Of a DNA stretch of 61,470 nt, positions 60,969 to 61,470 are shown piece by piece. The stretch spans positions 1-61,470 of the forward strand of contig NZ_JACJTD010000043.1 in the NCBI RefSeq assembly GCF_014698505.1, written 5' to 3'. The notes under the pieces are model-generated. The model was not told the origin of the DNA and ran no database searches. It worked only from the letters and a program-made list of their open reading frames with translations. A program made the translations under genes and the position numbers. How positions within the stretch are numbered: position 1 is the first letter of the stretch; every line of letters starts with the position of its first letter. This DNA is from Nostoc foliaceum FACHB-393 (GTDB lineage Bacteria; Cyanobacteriota; Cyanobacteriia; Cyanobacteriales; Nostocaceae).

Positions 60969-61470
60969 ATGACTTCTATCTCCGATTCCTTTAAAACTTT
61001 AGGCGTTAGCAAAGCTTCTGTGCAGGAGGTTGGCCAACAGTGTGCTTTAATCCCGTTTATCACAGCAGGCGATCCTGACTTAGAAACCACCGCCGAGGCA
61101 ATACGTATCTTAGATCGCAACGGTGCAGACTTCATCGAGTTGGGCATTCCCTACTCCGACCCCCTCGCAGATGGGCCTGTAATTCAAGCCGCAGCAACCC
61201 GCGCTTTGCAAAAAGGCACCAAATTAGAGCAAGTGCTAGAGATGTTGCACACAGTAATTCCTAGCATAAAAGCGCCAATCATTCTATTTACTTACTACAA
61301 TCCGATTTTGCATCGGGGTATTAAGTCATTTTTGGCGCAAATCGCCGCTGCTGGGGTACAAGGATTGGTAGTACCAGACTTACCCTTAGAAGAAGCAGAA
61401 GAATTAATCCAAACCGCCGCATCTTTTGGAATTGAGGTAATTTTGCTCGTAGCTCCCACCAGTTCTCTAG
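60969..61470 (+). CDS. trpA: Tryptophan synthase alpha chain (3'-partial)
   Basis: 167 complete codons are visible before the window ends. TrpA releases indole from indole-3-glycerol phosphate. ALIPFITAGDPDLETTAEAI, the catalytic glutamate in FIELGIPYSDPLADGPVIQA, the aspartate region and LFTYYNPILHRG with VVPDLPLEEAEEL confirm the family. Between the start MTSISDSFKTL and the core lies GVSKASVQEVGQQ, encoded by GGCGTTAGCAAAGCTTCTG, a sequence resembling a dispersed Nostoc repeat, so a small insertion is likely. It begins 38 bp after trpC. In N. punctiforme the cluster continues with trpB, trpD, tyrA and aroB genes, which would lie outside this window. Confidence 0.94.
   Translation, partial: MTSISDSFKTLGVSKASVQEVGQQCALIPFITAGDPDLETTAEAIRILDRNGADFIELGIPYSDPLADGPVIQAAATRALQKGTKLEQVLEMLHTVIPSIKAPIILFTYYNPILHRGIKSFLAQIAAAGVQGLVVPDLPLEEAEELIQTAASFGIEVILLVAPTSSL

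Overview
The window is cyanobacterial and most likely from a filamentous, heterocyst-forming Nostoc-type organism. Reasons: the many GCGATCGC (HIP1) octamers, a cyanobacterial NdhM, an NtcA-type nirA operon with ferredoxin-dependent NirA and NarB, a small protein resembling the Npun_R1517 heterocyst-regulator family, scytonemin genes, PEP-CTERM proteins, and many short palindromic intergenic repeats. The species cannot be fixed from the sequence alone.

Layout. 1-1.6 kb: the 3' part of a TPR (kinesin-light-chain type) gene, a 21-bp minisatellite and an AbrB-type antitoxin whose 3' end runs into the minisatellite. 1.8-3.3 kb: a heme catalase. 3.5-10.9 kb: a complete ebo set, eboA-B-C-E-F on the minus strand with eboD divergent on the plus strand. 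11-18.2 kb: a TnpB remnant, a YdcF-like protein, a C-terminal processing protease, a GT2 glycosyltransferase, a PAS-GGDEF-EAL protein and a LuxR-type response regulator. 18.8-20.3 kb: the small putative heterocyst regulator and ndhM. 21-27.5 kb: a PP2C phosphatase, a CHAT-FHA protein, an unknown protein and an FHA-PrsW membrane protease. 28-30.2 kb: a DJ-1/PfpI protein, a nitrate-reductase-associated protein and a PsiE protein. 30.4-42.1 kb: a nitrate assimilation operon on the minus strand, nirA-nrtA-nrtB-nrtC-nrtD-nrtP-narB, behind a textbook NtcA promoter; it carries both an ABC and an MFS nitrate transporter. 42.5-46.8 kb: a Rieske lipoprotein, a HEAT protein, a DsbA-family protein and a divergent flavodoxin/HxlR pair. 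46.9-61.5 kb: a scytonemin locus.

The scytonemin locus is the most interesting part. It holds a PEP-CTERM beta-propeller gene, scyA-scyB-scyC, a PEP-CTERM ScyD/ScyE-family gene, a cytochrome P450 and an O-methyltransferase 16 bp apart, then trpE(G), trpC and trpA (cut by the window end). ScyB supplies indole-3-pyruvate from tryptophan, ScyA couples it to p-hydroxyphenylpyruvate, ScyC cyclises the product, and the extra trp genes supply tryptophan. Ebo proteins are known to be needed for moving the scytonemin monomer to the periplasm, so biosynthesis and export genes lie about 40 kb apart here. The P450/O-methyltransferase pair is not in the scytonemin cluster as I know it from Nostoc punctiforme. 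It suggests a tailored, for example methoxylated, scytonemin or a related indole-phenol product.

A nearly identical 49-bp promoter block (-35 TTGCAT, 18-bp spacer, -10 TGATAA) precedes the first propeller gene and scyA. A recognisable relative (TTGCAT, 18 bp, AGATAA) precedes trpE. A second, more distal block of 53 bp (44 of 53 identical) is shared by scyA and trpE. The P450-methyltransferase pair lacks this promoter and is fenced off by inverted repeats, so it may be controlled separately. Several repeats have entered coding sequence (antitoxin, eboA, the glycosyltransferase, narB).
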